Assembly (NCBI RefSeq): GCF_030403435.1
Contig: NZ_JAUEPH010000003.1
Span: 62,001 to 126,000 of the forward strand
DNA from: Algoriphagus sediminis
GTDB lineage: Bacteria > Bacteroidota > Bacteroidia > Cytophagales > Cyclobacteriaceae
Length of the DNA stretch: 64,000 nt
Reading direction: 5' to 3'
Shown: positions 1-8,439 of the stretch, piece by piece
Layout: every line of letters begins with the position of its first letter
Position numbering within the stretch: position 1 is the stretch's first letter
Made by a program: the position numbers and the translations under genes
Notes under the pieces: model-generated
Seen by the model: only the letters and a program-made list of their open reading frames with translations
Told to the model about the DNA's origin: nothing
Database searches by the model: none

Positions 1-56
1 TCTCCCAGATTTCCAATGGGAGTAGGTACTATAGTAAGATCTGGAAGACCTTCCAT
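1..56 (-). CDS. rsmI: 16S rRNA (cytidine-1402-2'-O)-methyltransferase RsmI, N-terminal fragment
   Basis: Only the first 18 codons lie inside the window; the gene runs off at base 1. Reading the minus strand from the ATG at 56 gives LTIVPTPIGNLGD, which matches the signature at the start of RsmI, an enzyme that methylates the 2'-hydroxyl of C1402 in 16S rRNA. The ATG begins one base after the stop of the upstream pterin dehydratase gene, so the two are probably translated from one mRNA. The short match is distinctive, but the rest of the protein cannot be checked here. Confidence 0.8.
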   Translation of the reverse strand, partial: MEGLPDLTIVPTPIGNLG

Positions 57-57
57 G

Positions 58-288
58 TTATAGTAGCTGATCTATGGCTTTAGCAAGCTTTCGGTCCTTT
101 TCAGTAACAGTATTTCCTGCATCATGTGTAGTAAGCTCAATGCTCACGGTATTATATACATTGCTCCAATTCGGGTGATGAGCATGAGCTTCTGCTAAAA
201 ATGCAACCCGAGTCATAAAGGCAAAGGCCTCTGTAAAATCAGCAAATTCAATTGTTCTTTTCAGTCGATTATCTTCTTCTTTCCACAT
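58..288 (-). CDS. phhB: 4a-hydroxytetrahydrobiopterin dehydratase (pterin-4a-carbinolamine dehydratase)
   Basis: This 76-residue protein carries the family signature [14 protein letters not shown], followed by a histidine and an aspartate in THDAG. The two adjacent histidines line the pterin site in this family. The enzyme dehydrates 4a-hydroxytetrahydrobiopterin to recycle the cofactor of aromatic amino-acid hydroxylases. It is slightly shorter than the usual 95-110 residues, because the N-terminal tail is short. It follows the DUF493 gene by 11 bases and precedes rsmI by one base, so it sits inside a small operon. No phenylalanine hydroxylase is seen in the window. Confidence 0.9.
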   Translation of the reverse strand: MWKEEDNRLKRTIEFADFTEAFAFMTRVAFLAEAHAHHPNWSNVYNTVSIELTTHDAGNTVTEKDRKLAKAIDQLL

Positions 289-299
289 AATATTTGAAT

Positions 300-566
300 T
301 TATAGTGCGATCACTCCTTCAATTTTCGATGCTCTTTCATAAAAGTCTAGAACCTGTTCGGCAGACTCCGTCATCACTTTGATCGTGGCACTAATGTACT
401 TTCCACCAGAACTCGCCTTTAGCTCTATGTTGTTCTTTGGAAATATTTCTTCGATCTCATGCTGTCTTCCATTCGGCACGATAAACTTAAACATGTATAG
501 CATTGGGAAATCTCCACTTGCATTAAGCTTTTCCTTGAAGACTTCCCGGTCAAAATTATCCTTCAT
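300..566 (-). CDS. DUF493 (YbeD-like) family protein
   Basis: This is an 88-residue protein with the DUF493 pattern: [12 protein letters not shown] near the start, then a helix, and [13 protein letters not shown] in the second half, which fits the ferredoxin-like alpha/beta sandwich of YbeD. YbeD-like proteins resemble ACT-type regulatory domains, but their function is unknown. The chosen ATG at 566 gives a normal-length family member. An in-frame ATG at 605 would add 13 residues and lies inside the terminator of the upstream gene, so it is unlikely. It heads the group continuing into the pterin dehydratase and rsmI. Confidence 0.85.
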   Translation of the reverse strand: MKDNFDREVFKEKLNASGDFPMLYMFKFIVPNGRQHEIEEIFPKNNIELKASSGGKYISATIKVMTESAEQVLDFYERASKIEGVIAL

Positions 567-590
567 ATTAATATTCCTTTCCAAAGGTCC

Positions 591-623
591 AAAAAAAGAA
601 CCCATGCTTTAGGACATGGGTTC
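591..623 (-). terminator. Rho-independent terminator of the PpiD-like gene
   Basis: On the minus strand a perfect 9-bp stem (GAACCCATG / CATGGGTTC, bases 598-623) with an 8-base loop is followed by TTTTTTT. It lies 15 bases past the stop of the foldase gene and ahead of the DUF493 gene, so it should separate the two transcripts. Confidence 0.8.
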
Positions 624-637
624 AAAATTTTATCTGT

Positions 638-2749
638 TTAGAAAAACTTGTATCGATAGTCTTTCACATCTGCCAAATCCTGCAAGGCCATCATGACCTG
701 AAAATTCGTTCGTTGAGAACCACTTTGAGTTAGAGATCTTTGGAAGCCCGAATAATCCCCAATTTCGCCTGCAGAAGTTTTACTATTCAGCTTAGCAACT
801 ATCACTCCCACATCCTCATGAATAGGTTCGGTCATATCGCCTGAATTCTGCAATCCGAATATGGCTCCAACAGCAGCTGGCGCAAAACCGATTCCCGGAA
901 TCACCGAAGAACTCAATTTCAAATCAGGTGTGGAACTCAAAGAAGCCGCATCAGGGAAGAGTTCTTGCATTTCTTCCAAGGTTGACTTAGTCTTTAACTG
1001 CTCAGCGATTAAATCTGCTTTTTTCTGATTTCTAACCTGAAGCATTACCTGACTTCTTACATCAGCAAGCTTCGCATCACCTTTCTCCTTTTTATCCACT
1101 AGGGATGCCACCATATATTGGTTATCCAATTCGAAAACTGGAGAAACTTCATTTTCTGAAGCTTCGGAAAATGCCCATCTGATCACTTCTCTGGCTCCTT
1201 GAATATTGTTAAGGTTTCTAGCTTGTGCATCGACATTGTTAGCTTGGATAATTCTATATCCCGCTTCCTGTGCATTTTCAGTGAATTCATTTCTGTTTCC
1301 ACTTTCAGCGGCGAAAGAATCTGCATTCCTAAATGCCTCATTTCTCGTTTGATCACTCGCCACTAGCTCAAGTTCGAGAACCGCGAGTTTAGTATATTCT
1401 GACTTTGGAAGCTCTGTCACCTGGATGATGTGGTATCCGTATTCGGTTTCTACCAGTCTATTGATGAGTCCTGTGCTTCTTTGAGCAAAAGCCGCCTCAG
1501 CAAACTCTTCTACAAAGTCTTCCTTAGCAAACCATCCAAGGTCACCACCCTGCTGTGCAGAACCATCCTGACCGTATTGCCTAGCGGCTAATTCAAAACC
1601 ACCATTTTCTCTTATATCATCCAGAACATCCTGAGCCTGGGCTCTAACGTCTTCTTTCGCAAGATCAGACATATTCTCAGTGCTGAACAAAATATGAGAA
1701 GCTCTTAATCGAGGTGAACCTTCAAACTGTTCAGTGATCTTGTAAGTAACATAAGAAGAATTAGGAGTTACAAATGGTCCATAAACGCCACCTTCTTCGA
1801 TCTCGTCAACATTATTAGTCAAAGACGCAGGCAAATTATCACCGGGACGATAAGTAAAGAAAGGAAACTGACTTTCAGAATTTCGCATTACAAATGAAGA
1901 GTCATTGTCCGCATTTATTAATTCCTGGGTAAGTTCATTGATTTCCTCAATAACAGCCGCCGAATCTAAACCACTAGGAAGAATGCTAAAACTTACATAC
2001 TCCACGTTTGCGGTATTACCGGTTTGGAATTTTTCTTGATTTTCGGACAAATAGCTACTTAGCTCACTATCAGAAACTTCTATGCTGGAATCAGGAATTG
2101 CATAAAAAGGAACAAATAAATGCTGCACATCAGCGATGCTATTTTCAGCATTATAAGCAGCCTTCGCTTCTGCAGTAGTAGCATACTCAGAAGTAGCCAA
2201 CAGATTATCATACTTGATTCTCAACCTAGAATCGGCAAAAACCTCTTCTTGCTGAGCCCAAAAAGCCTGTTGAGCTGGGTCAGCTGTCTCCAAAGACTGA
2301 AGGAATGATACCAATTGAGTTTTATCAAACTGACCAGTTTGTGGATTAACCAGCTGCTGCTGAAGTTCGGGAACGATGTTCTTTCCCTGAACCATATCTA
2401 CAAGCTCTGCATCAGAAATCTCAAGGCCTAGTTTATCATATTCTTCTTTGAAGACCTTCTCCACAATCATGGCCTGCCATGCCTGCTCACGAACTGAAAA
2501 CATTTCAACTTCTGAGGGCGCTCTTCCTGTTCTTTGCTGGTAGTTGATTCTAAATTCTTCTACTCGCTGCACATACTCTTCGTATGTGATTTCTTCTCCG
2601 GCTATTTCACCGACGATGTTCTGATTTGAGTTAAGAAGTGTGGAATTAGGGCTTAGTAAGTCCCCTCCCAAAAGGAATAAAATTAACCCGCCGGCAATAA
2701 CACCGATTGCGAGACCCGTTCTCTGTCTTATTTGTTTAATTAACGCCAT
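638..2749 (-). CDS. PpiD/SurA-like membrane-anchored peptidylprolyl isomerase
   Basis: This 703-residue protein has a short basic N-terminus, one membrane segment at about residues 11-29 and a long periplasmic part, as in PpiD. Residues 40-200 resemble the SurA N-terminal chaperone domain. A parvulin rotamase domain lies at about 345-445, opening with RASHILF (349-355) and holding GGDLGWF and YGYHIIQV. A second, weaker parvulin-like region follows. The family assists folding of secreted and outer-membrane proteins. It has its own promoter (2777-2808) and terminator (591-623), although the genes upstream are also envelope genes. Known: the PPIC fold and anchored layout. Inferred: the clients. 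Confidence 0.9.
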   Translation of the reverse strand: MALIKQIRQRTGLAIGVIAGGLILFLLGGDLLSPNSTLLNSNQNIVGEIAGEEITYEEYVQRVEEFRINYQQRTGRAPSEVEMFSVREQAWQAMIVEKVFKEEYDKLGLEISDAELVDMVQGKNIVPELQQQLVNPQTGQFDKTQLVSFLQSLETADPAQQAFWAQQEEVFADSRLRIKYDNLLATSEYATTAEAKAAYNAENSIADVQHLFVPFYAIPDSSIEVSDSELSSYLSENQEKFQTGNTANVEYVSFSILPSGLDSAAVIEEINELTQELINADNDSSFVMRNSESQFPFFTYRPGDNLPASLTNNVDEIEEGGVYGPFVTPNSSYVTYKITEQFEGSPRLRASHILFSTENMSDLAKEDVRAQAQDVLDDIRENGGFELAARQYGQDGSAQQGGDLGWFAKEDFVEEFAEAAFAQRSTGLINRLVETEYGYHIIQVTELPKSEYTKLAVLELELVASDQTRNEAFRNADSFAAESGNRNEFTENAQEAGYRIIQANNVDAQARNLNNIQGAREVIRWAFSEASENEVSPVFELDNQYMVASLVDKKEKGDAKLADVRSQVMLQVRNQKKADLIAEQLKTKSTLEEMQELFPDAASLSSTPDLKLSSSVIPGIGFAPAAVGAIFGLQNSGDMTEPIHEDVGVIVAKLNSKTSAGEIGDYSGFQRSLTQSGSQRTNFQVMMALQDLADVKDYRYKFF

Positions 2750-2776
2750 TCTAGTTTCTACGCTTTTTTAGGATGG

Positions 2777-2808
2777 CAAAGATAACTGGATAAAGGGCGA
2801 AATTCAAA
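2777..2808 (-). promoter_or_regulatory. Bacteroidota-type promoter for the PpiD-like gene
   Basis: On the minus strand TTTG (2808-2805) is followed by 20 bases and then TATCTTTG (2784-2777). These match the -33 TTTG and -7 TANNTTTG elements of the Bacteroidota housekeeping sigma factor. The ATG lies 27 bases downstream. Confidence 0.65.
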
Positions 2809-2832
2809 TAATATTCTAAATCAAAGGCTTAT

Positions 2833-4110
2833 CTAAAAAACCCCAGATGAATTTATTTTCATCTTTACTGTATCGATCCGGTGATCCTGTTTAGAAACCA
2901 CAGTAAATGTGTATGGACCATAGGTAACAGCCTCGCCTTTTTGAGGTAAATTTTCAGTCAAAGAAAGAATCAACCCAGAAAGAGTTTCGAAGTCTCCGAT
3001 CGGTAAACTCCAGCCATATTTCTCATTCAAATAGTCGATTTCATGTCTTGCGCTGAGGAGATATTCTTGTTCACTTATATGCTGCTCGATCAAATCATCA
3101 CTGTCATGTTCGTCTTCTATCTCACCGAGAATCTCCTCAATAATATCCTCCATAGACACAATTCCGCTTGTTCCTCCAAACTCATCTACCACCCAGGCAA
3201 GGCTTTTCCTCTCTTGAATAAACTGGATTAGTACTTCATTTGCCAAAGCAGATTCTGGGGCGATGATAATTGGGGTAAGAATTTCTTCAATTTTTTCGGG
3301 CTTTTTAAAAAGCTCCAGCTGATGACAGTAACCGATCACTTCGTCTATAGTATCTCGATACACGATGATTTTGGAATGACCGCTTTCAGCAAAAATCTCC
3401 TTCAATTCCTCTATGCTATCCTCTACCTCAATAGCTACCACATCCGTACGTGGAACCATGCATTCTCTGAGTCTTACCGTTTTAAATTCCACGGCATTGT
3501 CAAAAATCTTAGTATCGATTTCTAAATCACTTTCCTCGGAACTACTATTCATGTGATCCTGAATGAAGCTATTCAAATCAGTTACCGTAAAGACTGTTTT
3601 GTCCTCATTGTACTCCAGGTTCAAAATTTTAGTGATAAAAAACCTGGATAGCCAAACGACTGCCCAGACCACCGGATACATGACTAAATAGATAATAAGG
3701 AAGGGCATCGCGAATATCTTGAGCAAGCTATTCGGATTAAGCAGGAAAATGGATTTCGGTAAGAATTCTGCCGTAATCAAAACAATGATAGTGGAAATCA
3801 AAGTTTGAATTAGCAACACCACTACCTCATTATTCAAAATATCTGGTAATAAACCTCTTATCGGATCTTCAAGAAGATAGGCCATGAAAATACCATAGAG
3901 TACAAGGGATATGGTATTTCCCATGAGAGTGGTACCAATGAACTGACCAGGTTTCTCCATGAAACCGCTGAGAATTCTGCCCGTCAGTTTTCCTTGTTTG
4001 CTCTCAAGCTCTACCTGCAGCTTATTTGCCGAGATAAAGGCGATTTCCATCCCTGAAAAAAAAGCCGAGAAGAGCAGAGTGATAATCACATACATTAAAA
4101 AAACTGTCAT
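2833..4110 (-). CDS. CNNM/HlyC-CorC family membrane protein (DUF21, CBS pair, transporter-associated domain)
   Basis: This is a 425-residue protein. Residues 1-190 form the DUF21 membrane domain, starting LFSAFFSGMEIAFISANKL with the family FSGxE motif. Two CBS motifs follow at about 205-325 (MVPRTDVVAIEVED and WVVDEFGGTSGIVSMEDIIEEILGE), and the last 85 residues match the CorC_HlyC domain. Relatives are involved in Mg2+ or Co2+ export; one Bacteroidota branch is the gliding protein GldE. I see no gliding genes beside it, so the general name is safer. Its ATG overlaps the stop of the 71-residue gene by ATGA, which suggests translational coupling. Confidence 0.9.
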   Translation of the reverse strand: MTVFLMYVIITLLFSAFFSGMEIAFISANKLQVELESKQGKLTGRILSGFMEKPGQFIGTTLMGNTISLVLYGIFMAYLLEDPIRGLLPDILNNEVVVLLIQTLISTIIVLITAEFLPKSIFLLNPNSLLKIFAMPFLIIYLVMYPVVWAVVWLSRFFITKILNLEYNEDKTVFTVTDLNSFIQDHMNSSSEESDLEIDTKIFDNAVEFKTVRLRECMVPRTDVVAIEVEDSIEELKEIFAESGHSKIIVYRDTIDEVIGYCHQLELFKKPEKIEEILTPIIIAPESALANEVLIQFIQERKSLAWVVDEFGGTSGIVSMEDIIEEILGEIEDEHDSDDLIEQHISEQEYLLSARHEIDYLNEKYGWSLPIGDFETLSGLILSLTENLPQKGEAVTYGPYTFTVVSKQDHRIDTVKMKINSSGVF

Positions 4111-4322
4111 TTCTTTCGTTTAGGCTTTTTCCCCTTCTTTTTTGATTTGGATTGGACCGGTGCTTTGCTCTGCATCCTACGATACTGAAACCAAAATAGG
4201 AAGGCTATCGCAAACATAAAAACCGAATAAGACACTCCGATTCCCTGCGTCAAAGATAGATGTATCCCTATGATGATTAGTGCAAGGGAAAGAGAAAGAA
4301 GTAAAACGTCCGGTAGTTTCAT
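4107..4322 (-). CDS. Small membrane protein with two membrane segments and a lysine-rich tail
   Basis: This 71-residue protein has hydrophobic segments at about residues 5-25 and 32-48 and a strongly basic C-terminus (KSKKKGKKPKRKK). It overlaps both lptC upstream and the CBS gene downstream by 4 bases with ATGA junctions. That spacing is good evidence that it is a real, co-translated gene. I do not recognise a family. The basic tail would lie on the cytoplasmic side by the positive-inside rule. Its place between LPS-export and CBS-transporter genes hints at an envelope role, but that is only context. Confidence 0.75.
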   Translation of the reverse strand: MKLPDVLLLSLSLALIIIGIHLSLTQGIGVSYSVFMFAIAFLFWFQYRRMQSKAPVQSKSKKKGKKPKRKK

Positions 4323-4864
4323 TGGCCTTCACCGGGTAAAACCGTTCGACTGTCAGTGATGTTTTTCAATTTATAATTTGTAAAGGTTTCATCACTTTCC
4401 ATTCCTGTGCCATTAAAAATGGTTTGGTTATCCTGAACAGTCACGAATGTTTCCGTGTAAATGCGTTTTTCTCCCGGATCCCAAAATAATTCTTCTGCTT
4501 GAAGCTTCTGGTTTTCCAAAATATTATCCACTCGGACATCCCCCACTCCCTTATACAGATTTTCAGTTTTTAAAAAATATCCCCGATCTGCTCTCATGGT
4601 AGTTCCTACCGTCCCATCCTTTTCATAAAAAGTAATATCAATTCCTTCCGGAAACTCGAGGTTCCCATTTGCATATTCAAGCTGCTTGGCGGCCCGAATT
4701 TCAGATCGAAGAACGGCCGAATCACTTTGAATTAGGTGAATGTCTGTGGCAGCGTTTATGGGTCCATCATATACCTCCAAGGCACTCACATCCACACTTT
4801 CTCTGCAGGCAGAGAAGCCAAATGCTAATAAAAGAAGAAGAAATAGGCTATGATCCTTAGACAT
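4319..4864 (-). CDS. lptC: LPS export component LptC, predicted lipoprotein
   Basis: The protein is 181 residues when started at the ATG at 4864. This gives an N-terminus with a clean lipobox (LLLLLLAFGFSAC), whereas the longer open frame would add 38 residues across the upstream terminator. After the anchor comes the LptC/OstA-type beta-jellyroll, with repeated strands such as GIDITFYEKDG, LQAEELFWDPGEKRIYTE and GTGMESDE. LptC is the periplasmic bitopic component that passes LPS from LptB2FG to LptA. A lipid anchor in place of a membrane helix is common in Bacteroidota annotations. It starts the coupled lptC, small protein, CBS-protein unit. Confidence 0.85.
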   Translation of the reverse strand: MSKDHSLFLLLLLAFGFSACRESVDVSALEVYDGPINAATDIHLIQSDSAVLRSEIRAAKQLEYANGNLEFPEGIDITFYEKDGTVGTTMRADRGYFLKTENLYKGVGDVRVDNILENQKLQAEELFWDPGEKRIYTETFVTVQDNQTIFNGTGMESDETFTNYKLKNITDSRTVLPGEGQ

Positions 4865-4890
4865 AGGATAAATGTAGTGATTAGCTAAAC

Positions 4891-4918
4891 AAAAAAAGGC
4901 AACCTTACGGCTGCCTTT
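4891..4918 (-). terminator. Terminator after the TPR protein gene
   Basis: The minus strand reads AAAGGCAGCC, a short loop, GGTTGCCTTT, then a run of T. The stem allows one G-U pair. It lies 21 bases past the TPR gene stop and before lptC. Confidence 0.75.
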
Positions 4919-4938
4919 CATTATTTTCTTAGTGACTG

Positions 4939-6243
4939 TTAGTCTCTGGTAGCCAAAGTCACGGTCTCCCCAATCCAACAGCCAGTGTTGATTGTTCCTC
5001 CTACCTGAAGACCTTCTGTAAATAGTTCTTCTTTGGATGGGAATCGTGCTCTCGCATTTGCCATGCCCTGATTATTGCCAGCTCTTTGGTAGGCATTATA
5101 GGCCGCGATGAATACGGAGTAATCTTTTGCACGGCTTTCTCCTCCCTTACAAACATTGAAAGAACCCATGTAAAGATCTCCAATCAACTTCCATGCATCA
5201 GATGCCTTTTCCTGATCCAGTTCAGCAGCTTCACGAGCGGCCGATCTTGCGTCAGACCTTTGACCATTACCTGCGTAGATGGAAGCTAACTTAAGCTTTA
5301 CTTCTGCCTTCTGAGCATCACTTTCCGCTAGTTCGAAAGCCTTGTTAAATGCTTCTTTAGCACTTTCTACATCATCTCTTTGAAGATAAAGGTCTCCTCT
5401 TACCTGAGCAGTTCCAAAGGTAGGCTCGTTTGAATCTTTAATTTCGAGTGCAGTAAGGAAAATATCGGAAGAGGTACACTTGTACTGTATAGAGTATTTG
5501 AATATCTGATCCGCTAGTTTAAGGTTCGTAGGGTCCGCCTTTAGTCTTGGACCCATCGTGTTTTCGATGAAGTCACAATCAATCAGTTTCATGGCCACTA
5601 AAACTCTTTCTGTGGTTCCGCGAGGCCCACTTACATCTACACCTTCTGCTTCCTTGGCATCTAGCAAAGCCTGGATTTGATCATATTTATCGAGAACCTG
5701 ATCAGGTGTGTACACCTTGTTATAGGCATTATGCCTGTAAACCGCATCAAAATAAGCGGCATATAGACTTGGAATGGAAAGCTCACCATTTAGCTCAATA
5801 GCTTTCTCAAAGTTCGCTACTACATCGCCCAACTTCTCTTTATTCCCCTTATAGAAATCATAGCTGTAATAAGCTTTATTTTCAATCCAATTTGGCTCGT
5901 TATTATAAAGCTCCGCTCTCTTTTCATAAATAGTGATTACAGAGTCCTGGAAAACACGCTTCTTTTCAGCATCGGCTTCGGCATCTGCTGCACCTTTATA
6001 TACAGTAACTCCATTGATATAAATGGACTCATTAAGTTCTGGTACGTTTGTCAATAGCCAATTCAATGGACCGGTTGCTTGGGCAAATTGCTCTGATTTC
6101 ATATAATCAGTGTAAGCTGCATTTAGTTCACGAGCCTTTGCTTCATCCTGAGAGTCAGCTGGCCAGTTCCAACCGTCCTGTGCTTGAGCAAGACCAGTCA
6201 CCAAAAGGGCTGCCAAGACAAATAGGGTAGTTTTAAGTTTCAT
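4939..6243 (-). CDS. Secreted TPR-repeat protein
   Basis: This 434-residue protein has a classic signal peptide (about residues 1-21, ending GLAQAQ). TPR-like helical repeats are clearest at about 285-360 (AQVRGDLYLQRDDVESAKEA and the following repeat). Three cysteines cluster late in the protein. Homologous periplasmic TPR proteins commonly sit beside coaX, an outer-membrane protein and lptC in Bacteroidota genomes, but no precise function is known. It follows the outer-membrane protein gene by 94 bases and is closed by the terminator at 4891-4918. TPRs bind partner proteins, so a scaffold role in the envelope is the modest inference. Confidence 0.85.
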   Translation of the reverse strand: MKLKTTLFVLAALLVTGLAQAQDGWNWPADSQDEAKARELNAAYTDYMKSEQFAQATGPLNWLLTNVPELNESIYINGVTVYKGAADAEADAEKKRVFQDSVITIYEKRAELYNNEPNWIENKAYYSYDFYKGNKEKLGDVVANFEKAIELNGELSIPSLYAAYFDAVYRHNAYNKVYTPDQVLDKYDQIQALLDAKEAEGVDVSGPRGTTERVLVAMKLIDCDFIENTMGPRLKADPTNLKLADQIFKYSIQYKCTSSDIFLTALEIKDSNEPTFGTAQVRGDLYLQRDDVESAKEAFNKAFELAESDAQKAEVKLKLASIYAGNGQRSDARSAAREAAELDQEKASDAWKLIGDLYMGSFNVCKGGESRAKDYSVFIAAYNAYQRAGNNQGMANARARFPSKEELFTEGLQVGGTINTGCWIGETVTLATRD

Positions 6244-6337
6244 TTCTTAGGGTTTTATTTGGCGATAATGTTATTAAACAAATAGATTTTCTCTCCAATT
6301 AAATTTCGGGCTTCTAATTTCGTATTTTTTTCTGGAA

Positions 6338-7624
6338 TTAGTCAAATGGTCTTTTATAAAACCAACTATTATCATTTAAACTAAATCCAAGAGTGAAATT
6401 AATGTAATCCTCTCTGATCAATCCATTCTCCAAACTACCTCTTCTCCCCAGCTTCATGGCAAAGTTGACTAGAGATAGCTGGTTAACAGGAAATGAGGCT
6501 CCAAAGTTTATGCCGACATCATTGATTTTAGTTTGATTTAACAAATAAGGAGTCTGCTGATAATCAATCCCAAATCGATAAGTGGTGCGCTTAAGAGCGT
6601 TATCAATAGATAAATAATCAGGAACGATTTGGAAACCCAAGCCAATTTTAATTGCTTCTTCTAGGATGGATTCTCCTCCCCCGAAGGTCCTATACTGCGT
6701 AAAATCCTGGAATTGACCTTCCAGACCAATTACATATTTATTTGATTTCTCATAGCTAATTCCGAATCCGAAGCGATTTGGGATATATACTGAACCTGGA
6801 TCATCATTTGCAATTTGGTCTCCGGGAGTATCTGGATCATCCGCTAGGCCAAAAGCTGCGAGCTTTGCAAAAGCTTTACCCTTTACTTCTCCTAAAGACT
6901 GATAAATGGCTCCAAGATGAAGATTTCCATTTTCACTGATAGGGAAAAAGTAGTGTGCACCAACTTTAAATCCCACATCGCTTACGGTTAATCTTTCATA
7001 ATACTCCGTTCTATTACCTACGACATTGTCATTCTCATTGGTGAGTGTCAACTGATTTCTTCGGATAGTTGAACCGAAAAGGTAAGAACCGGTAAATCCA
7101 AGGCTTAAATTTTTTGCCACAAGAAAGCCGAAATTCATATAGGCCTCTGAAATACCACCATCTCCCTGGATAAAGTTTGTAGCTGTGATACCGTCCGCTC
7201 CACGAACATCACTCTCGAGGACGAGCCTGTAGTTTACACTGGTAATTTGGTTTAACCCCAATCCTCCACCAAACTTTCCAGACTTGAATGGAAAAGCCAT
7301 TGCAATGTAAGAGAGACCTCCTCCATCTACATCAGAGTCTTCTACATTTGTTTGAGCATTGATCCTTTTGTAATTCAGGGCTGCCTGGAAATTAAAAATT
7401 GTGTTTCTGGTAGAAAGTGCCGGGTTCACCACATTTGGGTTCCAGCCAGTACCAAAACTAATGCCTAAGCCACCCATTCCTTGGTTATGGGTCAAGCCAG
7501 AGTAATTAAACTCGCCAAGGCCTAGGGCACTGTAAGTTGAAGCACTGGATTGTGCCGACACTTCTGTATATAAGAAAAGGGTGCATAGAACACCCAACAA
7601 ATTCAATCTGATTTTACTCAACAT
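6338..7624 (-). CDS. Outer-membrane beta-barrel protein (FadL/OmpP1-like)
   Basis: This 428-residue protein starts with a signal peptide ending about residue 24 (EVSAQ). It then shows alternating aromatic and glycine-rich strands such as GLSYIAMAFPFKSGKFGGGLGLNQ, NFGFLVAKNLSLGF and RFGFGISYEKSNKYVIGLEGQ. It ends in a beta strand, INFTLGFSLNDNSWFYKRPFD, without the usual terminal F/W. The overall look is of the OmpP1/FadL transporter group. Its ATG overlaps the end of coaX by 11 bases, so the two are co-transcribed. Which compound passes, if any, cannot be told. Confidence 0.8.
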   Translation of the reverse strand: MLSKIRLNLLGVLCTLFLYTEVSAQSSASTYSALGLGEFNYSGLTHNQGMGGLGISFGTGWNPNVVNPALSTRNTIFNFQAALNYKRINAQTNVEDSDVDGGGLSYIAMAFPFKSGKFGGGLGLNQITSVNYRLVLESDVRGADGITATNFIQGDGGISEAYMNFGFLVAKNLSLGFTGSYLFGSTIRRNQLTLTNENDNVVGNRTEYYERLTVSDVGFKVGAHYFFPISENGNLHLGAIYQSLGEVKGKAFAKLAAFGLADDPDTPGDQIANDDPGSVYIPNRFGFGISYEKSNKYVIGLEGQFQDFTQYRTFGGGESILEEAIKIGLGFQIVPDYLSIDNALKRTTYRFGIDYQQTPYLLNQTKINDVGINFGASFPVNQLSLVNFAMKLGRRGSLENGLIREDYINFTLGFSLNDNSWFYKRPFD

Positions 7625-8336
7625 TGTGGTTTAGAATGCAATTTAATCCGAGCAGGACTAAATTTGGGACTACAAATATGTGGTCTTTTGCCAACGATTC
7701 AAAGAAATGTGAATCTCCTCCGCTAATAAAGGCCTTGATTCCTGGAAATTTTGCCCTGAAATCTTCAATATGGCCTTCAATTTCATGAGCTAAACCATAC
7801 CAAATTCCTGATTTCATACAGTCTACCGTAGTTCTTCCTATCGGTGAGTCTGGAATATCATCCATAGAAACCAATGGGAGATTAGCAGTGAGTGAATGCA
7901 TACTCTGTGACCTCAACCTAAGACCTGGACTGATGGCTCCACCCATGTAAATATCTTCCCCATTGACAAAATCAAAGGTCAGACAAGTTCCCAGGTCAAT
8001 AGCCAAAACAGGCCCTCCTGAATTTAATTTCCATGCACCAACAGCTCCTGCAAGCCTATCCAAACCTAGTGTAGATTGGCTTGAATAGCCATTTTTTATA
8101 GGTAAAGGCACTTTGTGATCAAGGAAAAGAAAATTAAATGGTAACAGGCTTTGAAGTTCAGATTTAGAATACCTCACCGAACTGACCAGACAATGCTTGA
8201 AACTTTCTTTACCGCACCAATCCAAGGCCTTCTCGATAGAATCAAATGACTCATTTGAGTAAATTTGATCTCCATCAAAAAAGGCTGATTTTATTCTGGT
8301 ATTCCCTATGTCAATACAAAGCTGCATGCAGTTCAT
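7614..8336 (-). CDS. coaX: Type III pantothenate kinase CoaX
   Basis: This 240-residue protein has the ASKHA-fold motifs of CoaX: IDIGNTRIKSAFF (8-20), GLDRLAGAVGA (91-101), DLGTCLTFDFV (114-124), GGAISPGLRLR (132-142) and FISGGD near 205. CoaX phosphorylates pantothenate in the first step of coenzyme A synthesis. A start at the internal ATG at 8327 (MQLCIDIG) would fit the family better than MNCMQ. It overlaps the downstream outer-membrane protein gene by 11 bases. It is divergent from anmK, with about 100 bases between them. Confidence 0.95.
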   Translation of the reverse strand: MNCMQLCIDIGNTRIKSAFFDGDQIYSNESFDSIEKALDWCGKESFKHCLVSSVRYSKSELQSLLPFNFLFLDHKVPLPIKNGYSSQSTLGLDRLAGAVGAWKLNSGGPVLAIDLGTCLTFDFVNGEDIYMGGAISPGLRLRSQSMHSLTANLPLVSMDDIPDSPIGRTTVDCMKSGIWYGLAHEIEGHIEDFRAKFPGIKAFISGGDSHFFESLAKDHIFVVPNLVLLGLNCILNHNVE

Positions 8337-8439
8337 TTCTTTCGAAGGCGCAAATTACTGATTTAGAAAAGCGGGAGATTTACTTAACTTTAATTAATGC
8401 AATCACCAGACTTGGCTTAACAACTTTTAACCCCTAGCC

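Noticed and set aside
6272-6282. TATTAAACAAA, a 10/11 match to the half-site of the crt operator, upstream of the secreted TPR gene
   Set aside because: It is a single, unpaired AT-rich site with no link to light genes; such a match is expected by chance.
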